DNA of 64,000 nt from positions 2,356,001-2,420,000 of the forward strand of contig JANSYK010000001.1 of assembly GCA_024742485.1 (NCBI GenBank). The letters run 5' to 3'. Positions 9,407-19,486 of this stretch are shown one piece after another. This stretch comes from Alphaproteobacteria bacterium (lineage in GTDB: Bacteria; Pseudomonadota; Alphaproteobacteria; Rhizobiales; Rhizobiaceae). The notes under the pieces were generated by a model. It was not told the origin of the DNA, searched no databases, and saw only the letters and a program-made list of their open reading frames with translations. Each line of letters opens with the position of its first letter. Positions within the stretch are counted from its first letter, which is position 1. The position numbers were made by a program, and so were the translations under genes.

Positions 9407-11023
9407 TCAGCGCGTGACGATTTCGGGCCCCATCAGCGAATAGGGCAGGAAGGTCGACAGCACCGGAACATAGGTCACCAGGATCAGAAAGACGAAGAGC
9501 ACGGCCACGAAGGGAAGCGCAGCTCTCACCACCTGGATGAGACTCATCCCGGTTATGCCGGACGTGACGAACAGATTGAGACCGATCGGCGGGGTGATCA
9601 TGCCAATCTCCATGTTCACGACCATGATGATGCCCAGATGAACCGGGTCGACACCCAGTTCCATGGCGATCGGAAACACCACCGGCGCAACGATCAGCAG
9701 CAGGCCGGAAGGTTCCATGAACTGACCGCCCAGCAACAGCAAAACGTTGACGGCGATCAGGAATGTAAACCACGTAAAGCCTGCATCGACCATCAGCTCG
9801 GTGATGTGCTGCGGAATGCGTTCCCCGGTCAGCACATGGGCAAACAACAAGGCGTTGACGATGATGAACATCAACATGATGGTGGTCTTCGAGGCGTCGA
9901 CCATCACCTTACGGGTATCTTCATTGAAAAATGCGGTGAAGATATTGCGCCCCATCAGGGCCAGGTTGCGTCCCCAGATCGGTAGACCGGCCAACAGGAT
10001 CGATGGTGCCTTCACGACAGCCTCATGGCCGCGCCACTGGACATAGGCGATCACGATGATCAGCGCCAGCAACAGGCCAAGCTGGGTGCGTCCTGCCAGC
10101 GTGACCGATGCGGCATCGGCGGTCGCAAAAAAGGACAGGATCATCCAGACGAAAAAGAAGGCGATTCCGTAGACACTGGCCGAAAAGCCGACCCGCGCCC
10201 GTTTGCTGTCGTCGTCGGAAACCCACGGGACATCCTTCATCGGACCCATATCACGATAGATGAAGAGGGCAATGAAAAATGCGTACACGGCGGCAACCGC
10301 AGCCGCTTCTGTCGGCGTGAACACACCACCGTAAATGCCGCCAAGAATGATGATGATCAGGAACAGGCCCCATCCCGCATCCTTTCCGCCGTCGAGCAGC
10401 TCCTGAAATCCTTTCCAGGGCTCGGCCGGCAGCCCCTTGATTCGCGCCATCACATAGATCGCGATCATCAGCATCAGCCCCGCGACAATGCCGGGAACAA
10501 CACCGGCAAGAAACATCCGGCCGACGGACACGTCGGTGGCCGCCGAATAGACCACCATGACGATTGATGGCGGGATCAGAATGCCCAGCGTTCCCGCATT
10601 GGCGATGACCCCGGATGCAAATTCCTTGGTGTAGCCCACCTGCCGCATGCCGGCGATCGCAATTGTGCCGATCGCCACAACCGTGGCCGGAGATGATCCG
10701 GACAACGCCGCAAAGAGCATGCAGGCCAGAACCGAGGCCATGGCCAACCCGCCGCGGAAGTGGCCAACCGTCGCGATCGCAAAGCGGATGATCCGCTTGG
10801 CAACGCCGCCGGTCGACATGAAAGCCGATGCAAGAATGAAAAACGGAATGGCGAGCAACGTGTAATTCTGGGACGCCGTGAACAATTGCAGCGCCACCGA
10901 CGACATGGAGTCGTCGGAGAAGAACGCAATGACCAAAATCGAAGACAGCCCCAGCGACACCGCAACGGGCACACCGAGAAAGAGGAGTCCCAGAACCAGG
11001 ACGAAGAGAATGATGGCATCCAT
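9407..11023 (-). CDS. TRAP transporter large permease (DctM-like, unusually long at 538 aa)
   Basis: ASAFMSTGGVAKRII, GSSPATVVAIGTI, GGIYGGVFTPTEAAAVA, TPPIGLNLFV. Confidence 0.93.
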   Translation of the reverse strand: MDAIILFVLVLGLLFLGVPVAVSLGLSSILVIAFFSDDSMSSVALQLFTASQNYTLLAIPFFILASAFMSTGGVAKRIIRFAIATVGHFRGGLAMASVLACMLFAALSGSSPATVVAIGTIAIAGMRQVGYTKEFASGVIANAGTLGILIPPSIVMVVYSAATDVSVGRMFLAGVVPGIVAGLMLMIAIYVMARIKGLPAEPWKGFQELLDGGKDAGWGLFLIIIILGGIYGGVFTPTEAAAVAAVYAFFIALFIYRDMGPMKDVPWVSDDDSKRARVGFSASVYGIAFFFVWMILSFFATADAASVTLAGRTQLGLLLALIIVIAYVQWRGHEAVVKAPSILLAGLPIWGRNLALMGRNIFTAFFNEDTRKVMVDASKTTIMLMFIIVNALLFAHVLTGERIPQHITELMVDAGFTWFTFLIAVNVLLLLGGQFMEPSGLLLIVAPVVFPIAMELGVDPVHLGIIMVVNMEIGMITPPIGLNLFVTSGITGMSLIQVVRAALPFVAVLFVFLILVTYVPVLSTFLPYSLMGPEIVTR

Positions 11024-11027
11024 TGGT

Positions 11028-11708
11028 TCAGTCCTTCAGAATGTCTTTGTTTTCGGCCACCAGCTCTTCGGCCTCATGGCTGGCGATGATCATGTCCCGC
11101 TCGCCGCGCCAGATGAGAACCATTGCCTGCAGGCTGCGAAATCCGAAAAGCGCGAGACCGACGGGCAGGATGAGATAGGCGATCCAGCGCTGAACCCGCT
11201 CCTGCAAACCGAAACTCTCCTGGATCCAGACCGGGTAGCGCAGATCATCGAGCCCGATGCCGATTTGGAACATCTTGCTCCAGTAGTGCACCGCACCGCC
11301 CTTCGTTTCGGCTCCGAAGAATGTCAGCCAGGTCGAGGAGATCAGTGTCACCGCGTAGGCAACGGCGCAGGCCGCGCCAAAAAGGGCTGCCGCCTTGAAC
11401 GCCCTCGCCGGCAACATCTTGATGAAGACATCGACACCCAGATGCGATCCGATCTTGATGCCGTAACTCATGCCGAAAAGGATCATCCAGGCAAACAGCA
11501 CGCGCGTGAATTCCAGTGCACCACCCCAACCGGTATTGAAGCCATAGCGGGCGATCACCTGCGCGAAGGAAACCAGCGTGATCAACGCCAGCAGCACGGC
11601 CAGCACATTTTCCTCGAACCGCAGCACCGCGTCGGGTCGAACCCGCTCCCAAAAAAACAGCAGCACGATGATCAGTGCCATGACGGCGTATAGCCAGAGG
11701 CTGGCCAT
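11028..11708 (-). CDS. TRAP transporter small permease (DctQ-like)
   Basis: ARYGFNTGWGGALEFTRVLFAWMILFGMSYGIK, typical DctQ core. Confidence 0.9.
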   Translation of the reverse strand: MASLWLYAVMALIIVLLFFWERVRPDAVLRFEENVLAVLLALITLVSFAQVIARYGFNTGWGGALEFTRVLFAWMILFGMSYGIKIGSHLGVDVFIKMLPARAFKAAALFGAACAVAYAVTLISSTWLTFFGAETKGGAVHYWSKMFQIGIGLDDLRYPVWIQESFGLQERVQRWIAYLILPVGLALFGFRSLQAMVLIWRGERDMIIASHEAEELVAENKDILKD

Positions 11709-11744
11709 GGGGTCCCCTCCCTTGGATTCCGGTGGTCTGGTGAT

Positions 11745-11772
11745 GAAATGCCCGCATCATCGCGGGCATTTC
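11745..11772. terminator. Intergenic hairpin between dctP and dctQ
   Basis: GAAATGCCCGC-atcatc-GCGGGCATTTC, 11-bp perfect stem. Confidence 0.7.
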
Positions 11773-11790
11773 ACTGGTCATTGCAAACGG

Positions 11791-12786
11791 TCAGTTATTG
11801 GCGGCAACCGCCGCGTCGATGACAGATTTGCCGATATCGTCCTGGAACTGCTCCCAGACAGGCTTCATCGTATCGACCCAGAACTGGCGTTCTTCCGGCG
11901 AGAGTTGGCGTATGACGCCGCCGGCGGCGATGATGCCTTCCTTCGCCTTCTCATTGATCGCTGTCGCATTGGCATTGGCGGTGGCGACCTCTTCGGTGAA
12001 GATCATCATGAACTGCTCGCGAACATCCTGCGGCAGGCTGTCGAGCCATTCTGTCGAGGTGATCGCCAGATAGGTCAGAAGCTGGTGATTGGTTTCCGTC
12101 ACACCATCCTGAACTTCGAAGAATTTCTGCTTGTAGATGTTGGACCAGGTGTTCTCCTGGCCATCGACGACACCGGTTTGCAGTGCGCCATAGACTTCCT
12201 TGAATGCCAGCTTCTGGGCAGATGCATCCATTGCCTCGATCATCGCCACGGCCACGTCCGAGGTCTGCACACGGAACTTCAGGCCGTGGGCATCGGTCGG
12301 CAGGAGCAATGGCTTGTTGGCCGAGAAGTGCTTCAGGCCGTTATAGATATAGCCGAGGCCGGTATAACCCTTGTCCTCAATCGCACCCAGCATCTCCTGT
12401 CCCACAGGACCCTGCGTGAAATTGTTGACCGCGTCCATCGAGGAAAACAGAAAAGGCAGGTCGAAGAGGCGATACTTCTTGGTGTAGGCTTCGAATTTCG
12501 ACAGTGATGGCGCGGCGACCTGCACATCGCCAAGCAGCAACGCCTCCATGACCTTGTCGTCATCAAACAGTGTGGAGCTCGGATAGACCTCCATACAGGC
12601 CTTGCCGTTCATTTCCTCATTGATGCGTGCGGCAATGGCCGTGGCGGCATCTCCTTTCGGGTGACCGGAATCGGCTGTCACATGGCTGAACTTGATGACG
12701 ATTTCGCCATCATCGCAATCGGCCATCGCCTGCCCTGCGGAAAACAGGATCGCAATCGCCGACACGGCACCGAGTAGTTTTTTCAT
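11791..12786 (-). CDS. TRAP transporter substrate-binding protein (DctP-like)
   Basis: Signal peptide; KFSHVTADSGHPKGDAA, LKFRVQTSDVAVAMIEAMDA, NTWSNIYKQKFFEVQ. Confidence 0.93.
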   Translation of the reverse strand: MKKLLGAVSAIAILFSAGQAMADCDDGEIVIKFSHVTADSGHPKGDAATAIAARINEEMNGKACMEVYPSSTLFDDDKVMEALLLGDVQVAAPSLSKFEAYTKKYRLFDLPFLFSSMDAVNNFTQGPVGQEMLGAIEDKGYTGLGYIYNGLKHFSANKPLLLPTDAHGLKFRVQTSDVAVAMIEAMDASAQKLAFKEVYGALQTGVVDGQENTWSNIYKQKFFEVQDGVTETNHQLLTYLAITSTEWLDSLPQDVREQFMMIFTEEVATANANATAINEKAKEGIIAAGGVIRQLSPEERQFWVDTMKPVWEQFQDDIGKSVIDAAVAANN

Positions 12787-12832
12787 CTTGACCTCCTATG
12801 GGACGCATCAGGCATCCCCCATTTCTTTCAAA

Positions 12833-12849
12833 CCGGACAATCTGTCCGG
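12833..12849. promoter_or_regulatory. Palindrome upstream of dctP, possible operator
   Basis: CCGGACA-ATC-TGTCCGG, 7-bp perfect arms, about 50 nt upstream of dctP start. Confidence 0.45.
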
Positions 12850-12983
12850 CAAGTATTGCGTGACCTGCCGATAGTATCCGACAAAATCGGCCGCGCCGAC
12901 AAAGACCTTTCGAGGGGAAAAACGATACCGGCCGTTTGACTGGCTTGCTCCCCCGCAATCCGGCATTCCGTCTCACAATGTTT

Positions 12984-12999
12984 TGCAAGCGGTGTGCCA
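12984..12999 (-). promoter_or_regulatory. Candidate sigma-54 (-24/-12) promoter for dctPQM
   Basis: Minus strand reads TGGCAC-ACCGC-TTGCA, matching TGGCAC-N5-TTGCW, about 200 nt upstream of dctP. Confidence 0.65.
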
Positions 13000-13192
13000 G
13001 TTTGAACGGCAAAGATCAGGATCGGGTATTAAACTAACAAAAACAGCTATTTGGAAGATTTTTGGGCGCGCAGCGCCAAAACCACAACGTGATTGCATGG
13101 GTAGGATTCAACCCATCGCGACCATCCTGTGAGTAGAAGTCGACCCACGGAAAGGATCGAGAGCGGCAATCCTGGCTACCGGAATGCGCACC

Positions 13193-14227
13193 TCAACGTC
13201 GGGCAGTTGTTGTGCTCTTGCGGACCATCAATGTTGGCGGAATGATCACCTTCCTTTCCGCAGATGCTTCCGATTCCAGTATTGAAATCAGCATTCGGCA
13301 GGCCGAGCGCCCCCATGCGCGTCGCGGCAGATGCAAAGTGGTCAGTTCGGGATTGAAGACGGATGCGTAGGGCATGTCATCATAACCAATAATGGAAATG
13401 TCTTCCGGAACGCGTATACCCAGATTTTGCAGCCCGTGCAGCAGACCGATGGCTGTTTCGTCGTTGTGGACAAAGGCGGCAGTTGGAAGATCCCCCATGG
13501 CAGCCAGTTTATGCGCCATTTCCTCGCCGAATTCGGTGCTCAGATTGCCGATGAAGTCTCGCTCGGGCCGCAGCGTTACACCCGCCGATTTCAGCACCTG
13601 GCAAAATCCGAAATAACGCCGCTCGAAACCGTGCACCTGAAGCGGTCCGCAAATCTGGATGATGTCCCGATGCCCCAGATTGATCAGATGTTCGCCCGCC
13701 AACCGTCCACCCAGCGCGTCGTCAATGCGAACCGATGGCAGATCAATGTCCTTGTGGCCCGAACACGAGACCAGTGGCGGGCCGAAATAGGAATCGCCGC
13801 TCTGCATCGGCAGCAATCCTTCCGGAAAGCCATATGTGTTGAGGATCAGCCCCCCGGCCTGATTCATCAGCAGCATGTCGGAAAAGACACGCTCGCTTTC
13901 AGCATTCTCCGATGTATCCCCGATCAAAAGGACAAAGCCGTTGCTTCGCGCTTCTTCTTCGATGCCCTTGAAGAACTCGGAAAAGAAGGCATTGGTGATA
14001 TCGGAAACCAGCACCAGAAGCGTGTGGCTCCGGCCTCGCCGGAATTCAACCGCGGCGCGGTTCGCCCGATAGCCGATTTTCTCGACGACTTCCTGCACCC
14101 GCTTTCGGGTTTCCACATTGACATCATCGGGCCGCGACAATGTGCGTGACACGGTAGCAATCGATACACCGGCCTCTCGGGCAACATCTCGAACGGTGGG
14201 TCGGTGTTTTTTGGCCATTTTTCCCAT
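13193..14227 (-). CDS. LacI family transcriptional regulator
   Basis: PTVRDVAREAGVSIATVSRTLSRPDDVN HTH; periplasmic-binding-like effector domain. Confidence 0.95.
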   Translation of the reverse strand: MGKMAKKHRPTVRDVAREAGVSIATVSRTLSRPDDVNVETRKRVQEVVEKIGYRANRAAVEFRRGRSHTLLVLVSDITNAFFSEFFKGIEEEARSNGFVLLIGDTSENAESERVFSDMLLMNQAGGLILNTYGFPEGLLPMQSGDSYFGPPLVSCSGHKDIDLPSVRIDDALGGRLAGEHLINLGHRDIIQICGPLQVHGFERRYFGFCQVLKSAGVTLRPERDFIGNLSTEFGEEMAHKLAAMGDLPTAAFVHNDETAIGLLHGLQNLGIRVPEDISIIGYDDMPYASVFNPELTTLHLPRRAWGRSACRMLISILESEASAERKVIIPPTLMVRKSTTTARR

Positions 14228-14239
14228 GTCGGTTGCGGA

Positions 14240-15241
14240 TTACGCCAGGGGTCGCCCCTCGGTGTTGAAGCGATGCACATGTTCCGGTTTCGGCATCAGA
14301 TGGAGGCGATCGCCGACCTGTTGGCTGTGCTGGCCGCTCAAGCTTACAGTCAGGGGACCGGCATCGGCAACACGAACATAAAGAACCGTATCATGTCCAA
14401 GCCGCTCGACGAGTGAAACCTCGCCCTCCCAGGCATTTTCGCCGCCGCCCAGATCAAAATGTTCCGGCCTGATCCCGACCGTCTCGGCACCAAGGGCCGA
14501 CGCATAGCGGCCCTTCACAAAGTTCATCTTCGGAGACCCGATGAAACCGGCGACAAACTCGGACGCCGGGTTGTTGTAGAGATCCATGGGGCTGCCGACC
14601 TGCTCGATATAGCCGCCATTCAGCACGACTATGCGATCGGCCATTGTCATCGCCTCGACCTGGTCATGGGTCACATAGATCATCGTCGTCTTCATGCGCT
14701 GGTGCAATTCGCTGATTTCAACACGGGTTTCGGCACGCAGGGCGGCATCGAGATTGGACAGGGGCTCATCGAGGAGAAACACGCGTGGGGCTCTGACGAT
14801 TGCCCGTCCGATGGCGACCCGTTGGCGCTGACCGCCCGAGAGCTGGCCAGGTTTGCGCTTCAGCAGATGAGTCAGTTGCAGGGATTCGGCAGCCGCATTG
14901 ACCTTGTCGGCAATTTCGGCCTTGGATTTGCGCTCCAGGCTCAATGAAAATCCCATATTTTCGGCAACGGTCATCTGGGGATAGAGCGCATAGGACTGAA
15001 AGACCATCGCAATGTTGCGCTGCTTCGGGGAAAGGGAATTGGCCAGAGCTCCGTCAATCAGGAGATCGCCGCCGGTGATGTTCTCCAGCCCGGCGATCAT
15101 CCGCAGAAGGGTGGATTTCCCGCAGCCGGACGGACCGACAAACACAATGAATTCCCCGTCCTCGATCGTCAGATTGATGTCGTGCAGGACCTCCACATCC
15201 TGATAGGCCTTGGACAGGTTTTTCAGTTCAACACGTGCCAT
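14240..15241 (-). CDS. Sugar ABC transporter ATP-binding protein (UgpC/MalK type)
   Basis: [51 protein letters not shown]. Confidence 0.95.
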   Translation of the reverse strand: MARVELKNLSKAYQDVEVLHDINLTIEDGEFIVFVGPSGCGKSTLLRMIAGLENITGGDLLIDGALANSLSPKQRNIAMVFQSYALYPQMTVAENMGFSLSLERKSKAEIADKVNAAAESLQLTHLLKRKPGQLSGGQRQRVAIGRAIVRAPRVFLLDEPLSNLDAALRAETRVEISELHQRMKTTMIYVTHDQVEAMTMADRIVVLNGGYIEQVGSPMDLYNNPASEFVAGFIGSPKMNFVKGRYASALGAETVGIRPEHFDLGGGENAWEGEVSLVERLGHDTVLYVRVADAGPLTVSLSGQHSQQVGDRLHLMPKPEHVHRFNTEGRPLA

Positions 15242-15242
15242 T

Positions 15243-16301
15243 TTATTGTGCTCCCGTTTCCGCGATCATCGGTGCCCGTATGATATTGTGAATGCGCGCC
15301 GGCGTTGCAGGCTGCAGATGACGGCCGCTGGTTCCGTCGAGGGTGTTCCGGATGTCATGGACGATCATGCGTCCGATCGGATGCCTGCCGCCTTCCACGG
15401 CAGCAGCCCGGTGCGGCGACAGGATGATGTTGTCGAGCTGTCGAACCGCGTCATCCGGCAAAACCGGCTCCTGTGGAAAGACATCCGTTGCCACGCGGAT
15501 GTGCTGGTCATGGGCCGCTGCGATCAAGGCTTCGAAATCGACCAGGTGGGATCGGCTGATGACAATCACCAGCGTTCCTGGCTTCATCTTGCGGATCGCG
15601 TTCGTTCCCAGGAGTTGGAAATTCTCATCGGTGGGCGCCGCGGCAACAACAATGCACCGCGATGACGCCACCAATCGGTCCAGATTGCAGAATTGTACGG
15701 ACGGATCGTCAAATCCCGACTCCGACAGCCAGGGATCATAGGCCTTGATGCGGGGGGAAAACGGTGCCAGGAGCCGTGCCGTTTCACGGGCGATGGCGCC
15801 GAAGCCAATGAAGCCGATATCCTGATTGTAAAGGGTGAAGTCCGAACCGGCATTTTCACCCAGCCAGTTTTCCTGTCCCTTTCGAAAATTTTCATGCTCG
15901 CTGACGATACCCCGGGCCCCAGAAAGCAGTAGTCCCAATGTCATCTCGGCCACAGAAAACTGAAACCCGGGGGCACAGGATAGAACTTCAACACCGCGAT
16001 CGAAACAATATTCATAGTCGAGCCCGGTGCGAAACGTACCGGAAACCTCGATGATCGCCTTCAGGTTTCCGGCTGTGACCAGATCGCCGCGGCTCAATCT
16101 GGGATGCGCTGCCACGAGAAACGCCGCCCGTGGCAACAAGGCCTCCAGCATGGATCGCTCCATTGGCCGGTCAGCGCCGCCAATCACATTGCACAGGCTC
16201 AGCAATTCACGGTAGTCGTCCGGATGGAACAACTCGTCCCTCGTTCGAAAGTGCTGATCGAGGATCAGGAGCGGTTTGTCGGTCTGGGACATCACCGGCA
16301 C
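15243..16301 (-). CDS. D-isomer specific 2-hydroxyacid dehydrogenase family protein
   Basis: [23 protein letters not shown]-binding motif; [25 protein letters not shown]. Confidence 0.87.
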   Translation of the reverse strand: MPVMSQTDKPLLILDQHFRTRDELFHPDDYRELLSLCNVIGGADRPMERSMLEALLPRAAFLVAAHPRLSRGDLVTAGNLKAIIEVSGTFRTGLDYEYCFDRGVEVLSCAPGFQFSVAEMTLGLLLSGARGIVSEHENFRKGQENWLGENAGSDFTLYNQDIGFIGFGAIARETARLLAPFSPRIKAYDPWLSESGFDDPSVQFCNLDRLVASSRCIVVAAAPTDENFQLLGTNAIRKMKPGTLVIVISRSHLVDFEALIAAAHDQHIRVATDVFPQEPVLPDDAVRQLDNIILSPHRAAAVEGGRHPIGRMIVHDIRNTLDGTSGRHLQPATPARIHNIIRAPMIAETGAQ

Positions 16302-17114
16302 CTATTTCACCGCACCCTGAGTCATTCCGCGAACGAAATGACGCTGGAAAAACAGGAACAGCACAACAACGGGCACCGCCATGATAATGGTTCCGGCAGA
16401 CAGTCCGGTGACATCACGCGTCATGGTCCCCTGAAAATTCAGCAAGCCCACCGAAAGGGTCCGCATCTCGTCCCGTGGCAGCAGCAGCAGGCGCAGCAGC
16501 AGGTCGTTCCAGCTCCAGAGGAATTCCAGCAGGGCGGTTGTGACGACGGCCGGAACGGCAATCGGCATGACCACGCGGCGATAAATCTGGAATTCCGTTG
16601 CCCCGTCGATACGTGCCGCCTCGTGCAGGGCTTTCGGAATGCCGACAAAATAGGATGTGAACATGAAGACGAACACGGACACTGCCAGCGCAAGGTCCGC
16701 CAGAATGACACCCAGATGCGTATTGACCAGTCCGATTGACCGGATGATGGAATAAAGAGGCAGGATGATCGCCGTAACGGGGATCATCAGGCCAATGAGA
16801 AACAGGATCTGAATCCAGATCTTGCCGCGAAATTTGAGGAACACCAGCGCATAGGCAGCCATGGACGCAATCACGATCATCACCGCCGCATCGACAATCG
16901 AGATCAGGAGTGTATTGAAGAAATATCGGTTGAAACCGCCCTCGGTCCACACCCTGATATAGTGATCGATCGTCACGTCCAGCGGTGGATACCAGGCGGG
17001 ATTGACCAGTTCCGTGGTCGGCTTCAATGATGTGAACACCGTCAGAATCAGCGGCGACACCATGAGGATCGCAATAATGCCGAGGACAAAAATGAGAGCG
17101 TAGCGGGCAACCAT
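16302..17114 (-). CDS. Carbohydrate ABC transporter permease (MalG-like)
   Basis: EAARIDGATEFQIYRRVVMPIAVPA EAA motif; start at MVARYALIF. Confidence 0.93.
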   Translation of the reverse strand: MVARYALIFVLGIIAILMVSPLILTVFTSLKPTTELVNPAWYPPLDVTIDHYIRVWTEGGFNRYFFNTLLISIVDAAVMIVIASMAAYALVFLKFRGKIWIQILFLIGLMIPVTAIILPLYSIIRSIGLVNTHLGVILADLALAVSVFVFMFTSYFVGIPKALHEAARIDGATEFQIYRRVVMPIAVPAVVTTALLEFLWSWNDLLLRLLLLPRDEMRTLSVGLLNFQGTMTRDVTGLSAGTIIMAVPVVVLFLFFQRHFVRGMTQGAVK

Positions 17115-17115
17115 C

Positions 17116-18003
17116 TCAGCGCTCCTCCCGGTTCTGGATCTGCATGTAGATGAGGGTCGCGAGGCTGACGATGACAAGCAGCGAAACGCCGATCGCTGCG
17201 CCGTAGCCATACTCATTTTCCAGAGCGCCACGCTTGTACATGTATGTCGAAAGGATTTCACTGAAGCGGATGGGTCCGCCTTGCGTGGTCGCCCAGACGA
17301 TGTCAAAGACCTTGAAGGATTGCGTCAGGGTCAGGATGAACACGACCGCGGTAACCGGCCGAAGCGCCGGCAGTGTGACAAACCGGAACGATTGCAGGGC
17401 ATTGGCCCCGTCGACGCGCGCGGCCTCATAAAGGTCTTCGTCGACAGCCTGCAATCCGGCGAGAAAGATGATGACACTCAGACCGATCGTCGACCAGGAA
17501 TGGGCGAATGCGAGGGCGTAAAGCACGACATCCGGGCTTCCGAGCCACGGCGTCGCAAAGCCACCCAGACCGATTGCTTCCAGAACCTGGTTGACCACGC
17601 CGGTTGGCTGATACATCCACCTCCAGATGGTCGCGACCGCCATGGGTGAAATCACGACCGGAAGAACGATTGCTGTCTGGATGATCAGTCGCGCCCTCCA
17701 GACACGGGCAAGCATCGCGGCCAGCACGAGGCCGATCCCCACATTGATGACGATAATGACACCGGACCACACGAAGGTGTTCCGAAACGCCTCCCAGAAA
17801 ATCCGGTCGCTGAACAGCCTCTCGTAATTGGCCAGTCCGATATAGTTGCGCTCGGGACTGATACCGTTCCAGTCCGTGAACGAGTATTCGATCACGGAAA
17901 TGGTCGGGTAAATCGCGAACACCATGTAGATGGCGATCGCCGGCAACAGAAAAAAGACAGGCGTCAGTTGCTTGTAGAGCTTGGATTCGGGGTCCAGAAA
18001 CAT
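17116..18003 (-). CDS. Sugar ABC transporter permease (MalF-like)
   Basis: YEAARVDGANALQSFRFVTLPALRP EAA motif. Confidence 0.93.
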   Translation of the reverse strand: MFLDPESKLYKQLTPVFFLLPAIAIYMVFAIYPTISVIEYSFTDWNGISPERNYIGLANYERLFSDRIFWEAFRNTFVWSGVIIVINVGIGLVLAAMLARVWRARLIIQTAIVLPVVISPMAVATIWRWMYQPTGVVNQVLEAIGLGGFATPWLGSPDVVLYALAFAHSWSTIGLSVIIFLAGLQAVDEDLYEAARVDGANALQSFRFVTLPALRPVTAVVFILTLTQSFKVFDIVWATTQGGPIRFSEILSTYMYKRGALENEYGYGAAIGVSLLVIVSLATLIYMQIQNREER

Positions 18004-18078
18004 CGAAGCACCTCACAATAAGCGCATGGATTTGGGGTCCACGGCGCGAACCGGTTGTCGGTTCGCCGATCAGCGAAT

Positions 18079-18131
18079 GCCCTTCAGCCCGGCAGGCGAG
18101 CCGAAGGGCCGGCTCACATTTGGTGTGAGCC
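18079..18131. terminator. Two adjacent hairpins between SBP and permease genes
   Basis: GCCCTTC...GAAGGGC (18079-18109) and GGCTCACA-TTTGG-TGTGAGCC (18111-18131). Confidence 0.6.
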
Positions 18132-18139
18132 CGCAGTGA

Positions 18140-19450
18140 TCATCGTTCGGACAGTCCGCCCGGCTTCATGATGGTGCCTTTGGCCTTGGCAGCGTCCCAG
18201 GCGGATTGCATTTCCGCGGTAAAGTCTTCCGGCGTCATGACGTCCAGCAAAAGCGCCTGAAGTCCGTCATAGGAGACATTGGTCAGACTTTGCGGTGTGA
18301 TCGTGTCCAGAAACGCCGGTACGGAACCATTGGCTGCATGATCATCGGATGTCTGCCAGATATCGGATGCCAGGGGAGAGAATTCCGCCTTTGCGAGCGC
18401 TTTGTCCAGGGGACCGACCGGGACAACACCACTGTTCAAAAGCGTCACGCGACCGTCGAGCGTGTTGAACATGCGATTGATGAAGGCAACGGCAATGTCC
18501 TTGTGCTCTGAATTCGCGCGAACATACCATCCGCTTCCAATGGAGTTTGTGGGGTGGATCTTCTGGCCGTCTTCAAATGGAGGGACCGCAAAGACGCTGA
18601 AGTCGGAAACCCGGTCACCTGTGGCTTTGATACCACCGTCGATCACCCAGGGTCCGGTAAAGGTCATCGGGATTTCACCCGCCCAGAAACGATCCATCAA
18701 TTCGCCATACCCGATGGCAACCGGGCTGGGTCCGAACCAACCATCCTTGCCCATCTGTTGCAGCTTGGCACTCGCCTTGACAAAAGCCTCATCTGTCCAG
18801 GATCCATCGGCAAAAAGCACATTTTCAATGCCTTCGGGGCCGGCATAGCGACCGAACATCATGGATTGCCAGTGTGAAACCGGCCATTTGTCCGCGCCTG
18901 CCAATCCGATCGGTGTGTCGTAACCAGCCTCCTTGAGTGCGGCAACGGCAGCCTCCATTTCGCTCCAGTTCGTCGGGACGCTGATTCCCGCTTTCTCGAA
19001 AATCGCCTTGTTGTAAAACATGCCCGTGGTTTCGACTTCATTGCCGAACGACCACAATTTCCCGTCGCTCGATGTCTGCGAAATGATGCCTTCGGGAATG
19101 GTCTCATTCCAGGACAGCTCGTAGAAGTCGTTCGTCAGGTCGGCCACGAGCCCGCCATCGATCAGCGCAGCGGGCTGGCCGGGCCCGGTGCCGAAGGTGA
19201 ACAGATCAGGCCCCTCACCGGCAGAAAGCGCCGGAATGAGTGCCGGATTGAAGAGATCGGACGAATTGTTGACAACCGTCAGTTTGACCTCCGGATTTTC
19301 CGAATTGAACTTGTTTGCCAGTTCCTCATAGACCGTGGTCTGCCCCGGCTCGCCGGCGACCCAAACAATGACTTCCGTTTCAGCAGATGCCGATTGCCCC
19401 ATCAAGGCCGTCGACACGGACAACAGTCCGAACAATGCGAGATTTCTCAT
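18140..19450 (-). CDS. Extracellular sugar-binding protein of ABC transporter
   Basis: Signal peptide; MBP-like SBP family 1 (VWVAGEPGQTTVYEELANKFNSENPEVKLTVV). Confidence 0.92.
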   Translation of the reverse strand: MRNLALFGLLSVSTALMGQSASAETEVIVWVAGEPGQTTVYEELANKFNSENPEVKLTVVNNSSDLFNPALIPALSAGEGPDLFTFGTGPGQPAALIDGGLVADLTNDFYELSWNETIPEGIISQTSSDGKLWSFGNEVETTGMFYNKAIFEKAGISVPTNWSEMEAAVAALKEAGYDTPIGLAGADKWPVSHWQSMMFGRYAGPEGIENVLFADGSWTDEAFVKASAKLQQMGKDGWFGPSPVAIGYGELMDRFWAGEIPMTFTGPWVIDGGIKATGDRVSDFSVFAVPPFEDGQKIHPTNSIGSGWYVRANSEHKDIAVAFINRMFNTLDGRVTLLNSGVVPVGPLDKALAKAEFSPLASDIWQTSDDHAANGSVPAFLDTITPQSLTNVSYDGLQALLLDVMTPEDFTAEMQSAWDAAKAKGTIMKPGGLSER

Positions 19451-19486
19451 GATATCCTCCCAAGATATGGCTCCTCATTCGCGTGT

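Noticed and set aside
10025-11693. Several 109-271-aa plus-strand ORFs opposite dctM/dctQ
   Set aside because: Antisense frames of hydrophobic TRAP genes give charged low-complexity proteins; no support.
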